Shown: positions 1 to 6,198, counted from the stretch's first letter. The stretch is DNA of 9,096 nt from Hyphomicrobiales bacterium (GCA_015654965.1 JAATGD010000361.1:1-9096), one strand, 5' to 3'. Notes: generated by a model from the sequence alone, not told the origin. A program made the numbers and translations.

Positions 1-292
1 CGGCTGGTCGCTGTGGGCGGCGATCATCATCCTGTGCCGCGAAATCCTCGTCTCGGGCCTGCGCGAATATCTGGCGGAACTGAAAGTCAGTGTTCCCGTC
101 TCGCGCCTTGCCAAATGGAAGACGGCCGCGCAAATGGTGGCGCTGGCTTTCCTGCTCGCCGGTCCCGCTGGCGACAAAGTTCTGCCCTATACGACGCAGA
201 CGGGCATCGGCCTTCTGTGGATTTCGGCCATTCTCACGCTTTATACCGGCTGGGACTATTTCAAGGCTGGCCTCAAACACGTGATGGATTGA
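1..292 (+). CDS. pgsA: CDP-diacylglycerol--glycerol-3-phosphate 3-phosphatidyltransferase, 3' end only
   Basis: Partial gene: the frame is open from base 2, ends in TGA at 290-292, and leaves the C-terminal 96 residues. PgsA is an inner-membrane enzyme that transfers a phosphatidyl group from CDP-diacylglycerol to glycerol-3-phosphate, the committed step to phosphatidylglycerol and cardiolipin. The visible part carries the typical PgsA segments CREILVSGLREYLAEL and KWKTAAQMVAL, then two hydrophobic stretches (about residues 48-56 and 71-85 of the visible part) and a short tail GWDYFKAGLKHVMD. The CDP-alcohol phosphotransferase catalytic motif (DGxxAR...GxxxD) would lie upstream, outside the window, so the identification rests on the C-terminal pattern and on the neighbouring moaD and moaE. 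The stop lies 4 nt before moaD, implying co-transcription. Confidence 0.88.
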   Translation, partial: GWSLWAAIIILCREILVSGLREYLAELKVSVPVSRLAKWKTAAQMVALAFLLAGPAGDKVLPYTTQTGIGLLWISAILTLYTGWDYFKAGLKHVMD

Positions 293-296
293 TCGG

Positions 297-554
297 GTGA
301 GCGTAAAAATCGTCTATTTCGCATGGGTGCGCGAGAAAATCGGCAAGGACGGGGATGTCATCGACCTGTCTTCGCCGACCATATCGGTTGCGCAACTGAT
401 CGCCCTGTTGAAAAGCCGTGGCGCCGAATATGAGGCCGCTTTCGAGCATGACAATGTTATTCGCGCGGCTATCAATCAGGAACATGCCGAACTCGATGAA
501 AAAATCAAAGACGGGGATGAAGTGGCTCTTTTCCCGCCCATGACCGGGGGTTGA
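297..554 (+). CDS. moaD: Molybdopterin synthase small (sulfur-carrier) subunit MoaD
   Basis: 85-residue ubiquitin-like sulfur carrier. In molybdenum-cofactor synthesis the C-terminal glycine is adenylated (by MoeB in known systems), converted to a thiocarboxylate, and donates sulfur to precursor Z within the MoaD2-MoaE2 complex. The protein ends in the required Gly-Gly (FPPMTGG, residues 79-85), preceded by the family's DGDEVALFPP segment. The N-terminus KIVYFAWVREKIG is the usual first beta strand and helix. Length is normal for the family. The start is GTG at 297, only 4 nt after the pgsA stop; the upstream GGG gives a weak ribosome site, so translation may be coupled to pgsA. It is followed after 1 nt by moaE, its obligate partner. 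Confidence 0.95.
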   Translation: MSVKIVYFAWVREKIGKDGDVIDLSSPTISVAQLIALLKSRGAEYEAAFEHDNVIRAAINQEHAELDEKIKDGDEVALFPPMTGG

Positions 555-555
555 A

Positions 556-1029
556 GTGAGCGACACCTGCCCACTCCATATCAAGGTTCAAAGCGACGAT
601 TTCGACGCGAGTGATGAGACGGCACGACTTTGCAAAGGGCGGCTCGATATCGGTGCCGTCGTCAGCTTCACCGGCCTTTGCCGCGACGAGCATGGCCGCC
701 TGTCGGCGCTGGAACTCGAACATTATCCCGGCATGGCGCAAGCGGAACTTAACCGCATTGCCGAAGACGCCAAAGCTCGCTGGCAGCTTTTGGGCATCAC
801 CATCATTCACCGCTTCGGCCTGATCAAGCCGGGCGAAAATATCGTTCTGGTCATCACCGCGTCATCCCATCGGCAGGCGGCCTTTGAGGCTGCGTCCTTC
901 CTGATGGATTTTCTCAAGACCGGTGCGCCCTTCTGGAAACGTGAACATCTGATCGATGGTCAGGCCGCTGACTGGGTCGCAGCCAAGGATGAAGACGAGC
1001 GCAAGCGTGCGAATTGGGAAAAAATTTAG
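556..1029 (+). CDS. moaE: Molybdopterin synthase catalytic subunit MoaE
   Basis: 157-residue large subunit of molybdopterin synthase, which inserts the two dithiolene sulfurs into cyclic pyranopterin monophosphate using thiocarboxylated MoaD. Visible family motifs: GAVVSFTGLCRD (33-44), LELEHYPGMA (52-61), IIHRFGLIKPGE (83-94), and LKTGAPFWKRE (120-130). The last motif holds the two conserved lysines, K121 and K128, corresponding to the active-site lysines of E. coli MoaE. The start is GTG at 556, 1 nt after the moaD stop, with a G-rich stretch in the end of moaD (about 545-550) as the probable ribosome site. The acidic and basic C-terminal tail (KDEDERKRANWEKI) is usual. No GC-rich intrinsic terminator follows, only U-rich tracts at 1053-1058 and 1062-1066. 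Confidence 0.95.
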   Translation: MSDTCPLHIKVQSDDFDASDETARLCKGRLDIGAVVSFTGLCRDEHGRLSALELEHYPGMAQAELNRIAEDAKARWQLLGITIIHRFGLIKPGENIVLVITASSHRQAAFEAASFLMDFLKTGAPFWKREHLIDGQAADWVAAKDEDERKRANWEKI

Positions 1030-1064
1030 CCTCCCATCTTTGCAAAAGCTGATTTTTTGTCTTT

Positions 1065-1080
1065 TTAATGCGGAATTAAC
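1065..1080 (+). promoter_or_regulatory. Candidate CtrA binding site (TTAA-N7-TTAAC)
   Basis: The sequence TTAATGCGGAATTAAC matches the alphaproteobacterial CtrA consensus TTAA-N7-TTAAC exactly, spacing included. An extra half-site TTAACC follows at 1084-1089. CtrA is the cell-cycle response regulator found in Brucellaceae and Caulobacter. The site lies just upstream of possible -10 elements at 1093-1101, a position where CtrA could activate. AT-rich intergenic DNA makes chance matches more likely, so this is a motif call only. Confidence 0.4.
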
Positions 1081-1088
1081 TATTTAAC

Positions 1089-1106
1089 CTCCTATGATAA
1101 TGGGAG
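1089..1106 (+). other. Small hairpin with GATA loop
   Basis: CTCCTAT (1089-1095) pairs with ATGGGAG (1100-1106) around the loop GATA, with one T-G wobble. No U-run follows, so it is not an intrinsic terminator. The right arm is also a perfect complement of CTCCCAT at 1031-1037, which would be a mutually exclusive pairing. It may be structural, or a coincidence overlapping the promoter. Confidence 0.25.
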
Positions 1107-1272
1107 ATTTCGAAAGAGCGTGTTTGTCTGCCACAATTTTCACAAGAAGGTGGCTCTATGGTCAATGATCGCGCCTGCATTGAAACGGGCGCGCGGCGCG
1201 TATGAACGACAGGCTCATGATGTCTTTGCCATGCTGCCGATAACGGGAATCTTGTGGGGATAGTTTCGGGCC

Positions 1273-2085
1273 TTGAGAATGCGAAACCAGTTGAGGAAAA
1301 CATTTTCTATTGCTGCGGCTCTGCTCGTCGGCCTTGGCGCGCTGGGTGGGACAACGCTGTTTCTGACCACATCCATGCCGACGCATAGCATCGCCGCCGA
1401 GAAAACCGTCAGCGGCAAGGTTTTTTATCGCGAGCGCATCGCATTGCCGCCGGAAGCACGATTGACCGTGCAACTTCTGGATATTTCCAAGGCCGATGCG
1501 CCGTCGAGCACCATTGCCGAAACACGCATCGAATCCGCGCAAGGCTCGCCAATTCCTTTTGCCATCAATTTCGACACAAGCGTCATCGAGCCTGGCCACA
1601 CCTATGCCTTACAGGCCCGCATTACCGCCGGTGACAGCCTGTGGTTCATCAATGACCAGAATTACACGATCGACGCCAACAATCCCGGATTGCCGGTGGA
1701 TATCCAGCTCGTCATGGTGCGCAAGAGTTCACCGACACAGGTCATTTCCGGCATTGAAGGCAAGGACTGGCTGGTCGAGGATATTCAGGGCACGGGCGTT
1801 ATCGACAATGCCCAGACCACGTTGACCATTACCTCCGATGGTGCGGCGAGCGGTTCGGGCGGCTGCAACCGCTATGTCAGCAAGGCAACGGTGACGCCGG
1901 AAAGCCTGTCTTTTGCCGAGGTCGGCTCGACCTATATGCAATGCCCGCCTGCCCTCATGAATCAGGAACGCAAGTTCCTCGACGTGCTCAACAAGACGCG
2001 TTCCTACAGGATCGAGCCGGGCGGAAAACTGGTGCTTGTCGATCAGAACAGCAACGAAATGGCAATCCTGACACCGAACCTCTGA
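1273..2085 (+). CDS. Exported YbaY-like / META (HslJ-like) two-domain protein
   Basis: 270 residues from TTG 1273, or 268 from ATG 1279; an in-frame TAG at 1261-1263 limits the start. Neither start has a strong ribosome site (GGGGA at 1256-1260 is somewhat far), and ATG 1279 gives a cleaner signal sequence. Numbered from 1279: a basic N-terminus, a hydrophobic core at about 10-31 and a possible cleavage after SIAA (about 37-40), so a periplasmic or membrane-anchored protein with no lipobox cysteine. Residues 44-148 resemble the YbaY/YscW-type domain (VSGKVFYRERIALPPEARLT, YALQARI, and INDQNYTID near the end). Residues 160-265 form a META domain: GKDWLVEDI, then SGSGGCNRY, then MQCPPALMNQE. 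Two cysteines (C196, C222) could form a disulfide. META domains occur in HslJ (heat-inducible, novobiocin resistance in E. coli), but no specific function can be assigned here. Transcription ends at the 2104-2129 terminator. Confidence 0.85.
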   Translation: MRMRNQLRKTFSIAAALLVGLGALGGTTLFLTTSMPTHSIAAEKTVSGKVFYRERIALPPEARLTVQLLDISKADAPSSTIAETRIESAQGSPIPFAINFDTSVIEPGHTYALQARITAGDSLWFINDQNYTIDANNPGLPVDIQLVMVRKSSPTQVISGIEGKDWLVEDIQGTGVIDNAQTTLTITSDGAASGSGGCNRYVSKATVTPESLSFAEVGSTYMQCPPALMNQERKFLDVLNKTRSYRIEPGGKLVLVDQNSNEMAILTPNL

Positions 2086-2103
2086 ATTTTTTGAGCCAAC
2101 AAA

Positions 2104-2129
2104 AAAAGCCCGGTCAAAACCGGGCTTTT
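2104..2129. terminator. Bidirectional intrinsic terminator
   Basis: GCCCGGT (2108-2114) and ACCGGGC (2119-2125) form a perfect 7-bp GC-rich stem with a CAAA loop. It is flanked by a run of seven A (2101-2107) and by TTTT (2126-2129), which extend the pairing to 11 bp. The T-run follows the stem on both strands, so it can stop the META-domain gene from the left and ndk from the right. It lies exactly between two convergent genes, 18 nt after one stop and 19 nt after the other. Confidence 0.93.
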
Positions 2130-2148
2130 CTGATTGATGATCGTGGGA

Positions 2149-2571
2149 TCAGCCGACGATTTCGGTGCCCGAGAACCAGTAGGCGATTTCTTCAGCGGCG
2201 GTTTCCGGCGCATCGGAACCGTGCACGGAGTTTTCACCGATCGACAGCGCAAATTCCTTGCGGATGGTGCCTTCGTCAGCATTGGCCGGATTGGTTGCGC
2301 CCATGACTTCACGGTTCTTGAGAACAGCGTTTTCGCCTTCCAGAACCTGAACGATGGTTGGTCCCGAAGACATGAATTCGGTCAGTTCGCCGAAGAAAGG
2401 ACGGTCCTTGTGAACGGCATAAAAGCCCTGTGCTTCACGCAGGCTCATCCAGACGCGCTTGGAAGCGACGACGCGCAGACCAGCTTCTTCGAGCTTGGCG
2501 GTGATGGCGCCGGTCAGGTTGCGGCGGGTCGCGTCGGGCTTGATCATGGAGAAGGTACGTTCGATTGCCAT
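2149..2571 (-). CDS. ndk: Nucleoside diphosphate kinase
   Basis: 140 residues, the standard length for bacterial NDK. The enzyme transfers the gamma phosphate of ATP to other (d)NDPs through a phosphohistidine, balancing cytoplasmic nucleotide pools. Visible features: N-terminal ERTFSMIKPDA with the nucleotide-contacting K11, the YAVHKDRPFF segment (51-60), GPTIVQVLEGENAV (70-83), the GATNPANADEGTIR loop (91-104), and the signature NSVHGSDAPE (114-123) containing catalytic H117. Start ATG at 2571 (minus strand) has a good ribosome site, CAAGGTG, about 5 nt upstream (2577-2583). It is monocistronic: its own promoter lies at 2611-2639 and it ends at the shared terminator. Confidence 0.98.
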   Translation of the reverse strand: MAIERTFSMIKPDATRRNLTGAITAKLEEAGLRVVASKRVWMSLREAQGFYAVHKDRPFFGELTEFMSSGPTIVQVLEGENAVLKNREVMGATNPANADEGTIRKEFALSIGENSVHGSDAPETAAEEIAYWFSGTEIVG

Positions 2572-2610
2572 TGTGACACCTTGTTTGATGGAATTTTAGA
2601 AAAGTGAGGC

Positions 2611-2639
2611 TCTATAGCGTCGATCAGCCGGATTGCCAA
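2611..2639 (-). promoter_or_regulatory. Probable sigma-70-type promoter of ndk
   Basis: On the minus strand, TTGGCA (2634-2639) and TATAGA (2611-2616) are separated by exactly 17 nt, close to the housekeeping consensus TTGACA-N17-TATAAT. Transcription would begin near 2604, giving a leader of about 32 nt that carries the ndk ribosome site. Confidence 0.6.
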
Positions 2640-2671
2640 GGGGTGACGCGCCTCACCTCTCCCTTATCAGC

Positions 2672-2700
2672 TTGAGACGGCAGAAAATTGAAGGCATAGA
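2672..2700 (+). promoter_or_regulatory. Possible promoter of the DinB-family gene
   Basis: TTGAGA (2672-2677) and CATAGA (2695-2700) lie 17 nt apart in the divergent ndk/dinB-family intergenic region. A start near 2707 would give a leader of about 25 nt. The -10 match is only moderate. No LexA-like operator is evident nearby. Confidence 0.4.
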
Positions 2701-2732
2701 TAGATAAAGCTCATTGGGCCACAGGAAATTTC

Positions 2733-3245
2733 ATGAAACAGCATCTTCAGATGTTCGCGCATTATAATCACTGGGCCAATGAACTGCTTTACACGGCCTC
2801 TGCACGGCTGAGCGATGAGGAATACCGGCTCGACATGGGCCTATTTTTCGGCTCCATCCATGCGACGCTCAACCATCTTCTGGTCACCGACCGCATCTGG
2901 ATGAAACGCTTTACCGGCCAAGGCAATCCCCCCAATAGCCTCGACGCCATCATAACCGACAATTTCATCGATCTGCGCGACCTGCGTCGCGCCGAGGACG
3001 CGCGCATCTGCCGCTATATCGACGAGCTGGACCGGGAAAAACTGGCGGGCCGTTTCACCTATCTGACTGTGAGCGACATGCGCACCATCAGCCAAAGGCT
3101 TGCGCCCGCCCTTGGCCATCTTTTCAATCATCAGACGCATCATCGCGGGCAAATCCATGCCGCCCTCACCCGGCTTGGAGCGGATGCGCCGTCGCTCGAT
3201 CTGAGCCGCTTTCAACGAGCCGAAGACGGGCGGCGTTTCGCCTGA
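2733..3245 (+). CDS. DinB/YfiT-family putative metal-dependent hydrolase
   Basis: 170 residues, one DinB-like four-helix-bundle domain. The N-terminus MFAHYNHWANELLY is typical of the proteobacterial DinB subfamily. Three histidines fit the family's metal-binding triad: H48 in LNHLL, and H133 and H137 in the FNHQTHHRGQIHAAL segment (131-145), where the H-x3-H-R-GQIH pattern is the family hallmark. Known relatives bind divalent metal; some act as thiol-dependent S-transferases (such as bacillithiol transferases), but most, including those named after Bacillus dinB, have no proven reaction. The substrate cannot be read here. Start ATG 2733 has a good ribosome site, AGGAA (2723-2727), 5 nt upstream. 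The ABC-F gene follows 53 nt after the stop, possibly co-transcribed. Confidence 0.9.
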   Translation: MKQHLQMFAHYNHWANELLYTASARLSDEEYRLDMGLFFGSIHATLNHLLVTDRIWMKRFTGQGNPPNSLDAIITDNFIDLRDLRRAEDARICRYIDELDREKLAGRFTYLTVSDMRTISQRLAPALGHLFNHQTHHRGQIHAALTRLGADAPSLDLSRFQRAEDGRRFA

Positions 3246-3298
3246 TCTTGTCTTGCCGCTTGCGCAAACGCTTCCAGCCGTGCAATAGCCCTGTCACC

Positions 3299-5182
3299 AT
3301 GCTTATTCTCGATGATATTTCTGTCCGCATTGCCGGACGCCTCCTGATCGACCACGCCAGCGTGACGCTGCCTGCGGGATCGAAGACGGGTTTCGTTGGC
3401 CGTAACGGCACCGGCAAATCCACGCTGTTCAAGGTGATCACCGGCGATCTTGCGCCGGAGACGGGCAGCATTTCCCTGCCCAAAAAGACGCGGATCGGTC
3501 AGGTGGCACAGGAAGCCCCCGGCACCGAGGAGCCGCTGATCGAAATCGTCATGAAGGCAGACAAGGAGCGCACGCAACTTCTGCAAGAGGCTGAAAGTGC
3601 CACCGACCCCAATCGTATTGCGGAAATCCACACCCGCCTTGCCGATATCGACGCGCATTCGGCGGAAGCGCGCGCCGGTGCCATCCTGTCGGGCCTTGGT
3701 TTCAGCACCGAGGCACAACGCCAGCCTGCTTCCGCCTTCTCAGGCGGTTGGCGCATGCGCGTGGCACTCGCGGCCGTGCTTTTCTCAGAGCCAGATCTGT
3801 TGCTGCTGGACGAGCCGACCAACTATCTCGATCTGGAAGGCGTGTTGTGGCTCATCGATTATGTCAAGCGCTATCCGCACACGGTGCTGATCATCAGCCA
3901 TGATCGCGATCTGCTCAATTCCGCGACCAGCTCGATCATGCATCACGACCAGAAGAAGATCAGTTTCTGGCGTGGCAATTACGACCAGTTCGAGCGTCAG
4001 CGCCACGAAATGCTGGAATTGCAGCAAAAGGCCCATGCCAAGCAGGACGCCCACCGCAAGCATATGGAAGCCTTTGTCGAGCGTTTCCGCGCCAAGGCAT
4101 CCAAGGCGCGTCAGGCGCAATCGCGCATGAAGGCTTTGGAAAAGCTCAAACCCATCGATCTTTATATCGAGAGCAATGTGCAGCCGTTCCGTTTTCACGA
4201 TGCGGAAAAAAAGGCAGCGTCCCCTATTATCGCGCTCGATAGCGCCGATGTCGGCTATGTGCCGGGCAAACCCGTGTTGCGCAATGTGACGCTGCGTATC
4301 GACAATGACGACCGCATCGCGCTGCTTGGCTCAAACGGCAATGGTAAATCGACGCTCGCCAAACTGATCGCCGGACGCTTGCAGTCTGAAAATGGCTCCC
4401 TCACCCTTTCGCCCAATCTGAAAGTGGCTTTCTTCGCCCAGCACCAGATGGACGATCTGGTACCTGCGGATAATGCCATCGAGCATGTGCGCAAGCTGAT
4501 GCCGGGTGAAGCAGAAGCCAAGGTGCGTGCACGCGTGGCGCAGATGGGGCTTTCGACCGAAAAGATGATGACGCCCGCCCGCGACCTTTCGGGCGGCGAG
4601 AAGGCACGGCTCCTGATGGGGCTTGCCACCTTCCATGGCCCGAACCTGCTCATTCTCGACGAGCCGACCAACCATCTCGACATCGACAGCCGTGAAGAGC
4701 TGGTGCATGCGCTCAATGCATTCAACGGTGCGGTCATCCTCATCGCCCATGATCGCCATCTGATCGAAGCCACCATGGAACGGCTGTGGCTGGTGCGTGA
4801 AGGAGCCGTGCAGGCATTCGATGGTGATCTCGATGAGTATCGCCAGATCGTGCTTTCCGATGCCAAGGGCGGCTCCGCGCCGGAGCGCGAAAAGGGCCCA
4901 AAGATCAACAAGGCCGAACAGCGCAAGCTTGCCGTACAAAAACGCGAAGCGCTCGCGCCGCTGCGCAAAAAAATCAAGGATGCCGAAGGTCTGGTGCATA
5001 AACTGCAAAAACAGATCGAAGCTTTTGCAGAGCAGTTGGAAGACCCCGCCCTTTATGAAAAAGGCCCGCAAGAGACCGTCCGCATCAACAAGGATATGAG
5101 TGAGGCGAAAGTTGCCCTCGCCAAAGCCGAAGACAAATGGCTGGAATTGTCCAGCGAATATGAAGAAGCAATGGCCTCGTAA
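3299..5182 (+). CDS. ABC-F family ATPase, YheS-like
   Basis: 627 residues with two ABC ATPase domains and no membrane segments, so a soluble ABC-F protein rather than a transporter. Domain 1: Walker A GRNGTGKST (34-42), signature FSGGWRMR (147-154), Walker B LLLLDEPTN (167-175), switch H201. A basic linker of about 215-300 (FRAKASKARQAQSRMKALEKL) is the P-site tRNA-interaction-motif region. Domain 2: GSNGNGKST (344-352), LSGGEKARL (430-438), LILDEPTNHLD (451-461), H484. A charged coiled-coil tail covers about 535-625. Both catalytic glutamates (E172, E455) are present. The overall pattern, including SGGWRMR and DGDLDEY, most resembles E. coli YheS among the Uup/EttA/YbiT/YheS group. ABC-F proteins act on ribosomes at the E site. 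The start was chosen at ATG 3299 because MLILDDISV is the normal N-terminus; the frame continues upstream to a TTG at 3248, but that extension looks non-native. No clear ribosome site is seen. Confidence 0.93.
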   Translation: MLILDDISVRIAGRLLIDHASVTLPAGSKTGFVGRNGTGKSTLFKVITGDLAPETGSISLPKKTRIGQVAQEAPGTEEPLIEIVMKADKERTQLLQEAESATDPNRIAEIHTRLADIDAHSAEARAGAILSGLGFSTEAQRQPASAFSGGWRMRVALAAVLFSEPDLLLLDEPTNYLDLEGVLWLIDYVKRYPHTVLIISHDRDLLNSATSSIMHHDQKKISFWRGNYDQFERQRHEMLELQQKAHAKQDAHRKHMEAFVERFRAKASKARQAQSRMKALEKLKPIDLYIESNVQPFRFHDAEKKAASPIIALDSADVGYVPGKPVLRNVTLRIDNDDRIALLGSNGNGKSTLAKLIAGRLQSENGSLTLSPNLKVAFFAQHQMDDLVPADNAIEHVRKLMPGEAEAKVRARVAQMGLSTEKMMTPARDLSGGEKARLLMGLATFHGPNLLILDEPTNHLDIDSREELVHALNAFNGAVILIAHDRHLIEATMERLWLVREGAVQAFDGDLDEYRQIVLSDAKGGSAPEREKGPKINKAEQRKLAVQKREALAPLRKKIKDAEGLVHKLQKQIEAFAEQLEDPALYEKGPQETVRINKDMSEAKVALAKAEDKWLELSSEYEEAMAS

Positions 5183-5752
5183 TTATCCGTTACGGGGTCG
5201 GCGCAACCTTGTGCGCATCAGGCCATAGACGCCCAGAACGCCAAGGACGAGGCCGATGGTGGTATAGGTCTCGTCAACCTCTTGCGCGCCACGGCGCAGC
5301 ACCAGTTCGGCCTTTGATATTTGCAGCCCGTCCGTATTGCCCTGCACGAGCCGAAAGGCATATTGGCCCGCAATGACCGGATCGATATCGCCCGCGCTCT
5401 GGCGCAATGGGCTTCCATCCTGTGGGCGGTCTGAATTGATGGAACTGCTGGTCGAGGCAAAATCCAGACCCTGCGAGAGAACCGGATGGCCGTCACGGCT
5501 GATGGCCAAGGTCAGCACTGACCGGCGCTCGGCCGGAATATAACCGGGCAAGGGCGTCGCATCGATGAAGACACGCACCGGAGCATCGCTTGCCTGAAGC
5601 GGCACCTGTTGCACCTTGAAGCCGCTCTGGCGGTTTTCGAGCATGGTCCAGCGACCGATTTCATCGCCGGTGAAATGGCGCATATACCATGGGTAACCCA
5701 GCGCAAGGCCAAAGCCCGCGACAATCATCGCAATCAGAATCGGGCGCATCAT
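5183..5752 (-). CDS. Uncharacterised membrane-anchored protein encoded downstream of holC
   Basis: 189 residues; I do not recognise a named family. A hydrophobic segment near the N-terminus (about 4-20, RPILIAMIVAGFGLALGY) and another near the C-terminus (about 163-179, TTIGLVLGVLGVYGLM) followed by the basic tail RTRLRRPRNG suggest two membrane spans. The central region of roughly 140 residues looks strand-rich and is probably periplasmic if both termini are inside. The start ATG at 5752 overlaps the holC stop in an ATGA arrangement (ATGATG, so M1 or M2), indicating translational coupling. The frame also extends upstream to 5791, but that would read 13 more codons inside holC. The stop TAA (5185-5183) directly abuts the stop of the convergent ABC-F gene. 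Likely co-transcribed with holC and perhaps pepA; function unknown. Confidence 0.8.
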   Translation of the reverse strand: MMRPILIAMIVAGFGLALGYPWYMRHFTGDEIGRWTMLENRQSGFKVQQVPLQASDAPVRVFIDATPLPGYIPAERRSVLTLAISRDGHPVLSQGLDFASTSSSINSDRPQDGSPLRQSAGDIDPVIAGQYAFRLVQGNTDGLQISKAELVLRRGAQEVDETYTTIGLVLGVLGVYGLMRTRLRRPRNG

Positions 5753-6198
5753 GCCTTGCGCTCCCAGCGCCGGTCCGGCGTCTGCTGCCAATAGGTAAGC
5801 TTATGGCTTTCGCCCTTGAAAGCCTTCCATTGCGCGCGTGCTATATCGAGTTGCTCCTGATCGTGACCGTCGAACATCACCACCAGCCGCTCATAATCCT
5901 GTGCTCTTTCCAATGCCGCCCCTTCGACCAGAAAACGCACGGTCGCGCCGTTCGGATTGGCCTCGCTCGTGGTCAGCAAAACCGGCTGATGCTCGGGATG
6001 CGGTTCCTTGTCGGTGCCATGCGCCACGAAAGACGTATCGGAAAAGGTCCACAGCAGACTGTCGAGCGCATCGCGGCGTTCCTCGCTCACCGTCTGGACC
6101 GCCACGCGCCAGCCGCGCGCCTGCGAACGCTCGACAAGTCCCGGCAGGGCTTCGTCGAGGGTCGATTCCGTCAGGTGATAGAAAAGGATTTCCGCCAT
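5749..6198 (-). CDS. holC: DNA polymerase III chi subunit
   Basis: 149 residues, normal for alphaproteobacterial HolC. Chi is the clamp-loader accessory subunit that, with psi in E. coli, links the DNA polymerase III holoenzyme to single-strand-binding protein. Visible family features: an N-terminal strand and helix EILFYHLTESTLDEALPGLVE, RGWRVAVQTVSEERRDALDSLLW (28-50), FVAHG (57-61), QPVLLTT (71-77), and the aromatic and basic C-terminus HKLTYWQQTPDRRWERKA. Start ATG 6198 has GGAA about 6 nt upstream. It lies 77 nt downstream of pepA, and the pepA-holC order is also found in E. coli (pepA-holC-valS), which supports the call. Its stop overlaps the start of the next minus-strand gene by 4 nt. 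Confidence 0.92.
   Translation of the reverse strand: MAEILFYHLTESTLDEALPGLVERSQARGWRVAVQTVSEERRDALDSLLWTFSDTSFVAHGTDKEPHPEHQPVLLTTSEANPNGATVRFLVEGAALERAQDYERLVVMFDGHDQEQLDIARAQWKAFKGESHKLTYWQQTPDRRWERKA

Larger units (their letters stand above)
1030..1272 (+). other. AT-rich intergenic leader between moaE and the META-domain gene
   Basis: A 243-nt region without a convincing gene. From left to right it holds U-rich tracts (1053-1066), a CtrA-type box (1065-1080) with an extra TTAACC half-site (1084-1089), and a 7-bp hairpin with a GATA loop (1089-1106). Possible -10 elements TATGAT (1093-1098) or GATAAT (1096-1101) overlap the hairpin. A strong ribosome-site-like AAGAAGG lies at 1144-1150. 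ATG at 1158 then opens a 15-codon frame ending at 1205, overlapped ATGA-style by a 13-codon frame (1202-1243). A third frame, open from GTG 1120 or ATG 1165, ends in TAG at 1261-1263. That TAG is in frame with the following gene, so the gene cannot start further upstream than 1264. Confidence 0.5.

Noticed and set aside
1053..1066. U-tracts as an intrinsic terminator for moaE
   Set aside because: Only a weak CAAAA/TTTTG stem precedes them; no GC-rich hairpin.
1162..1599. 145-codon minus-strand frame
   Set aside because: Shadow of the META-domain gene and its leader; no motif or ribosome site.
2134..2607. 157-codon plus-strand frame
   Set aside because: Antisense to ndk, and it crosses both the ndk ribosome site and its terminator side; no protein-like features.
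4255..5071. Two minus-strand open frames of about 240 codons
   Set aside because: Both are antisense to the second half of the ABC-F gene and overlap each other in different frames; composition is shadow-like with no motifs.
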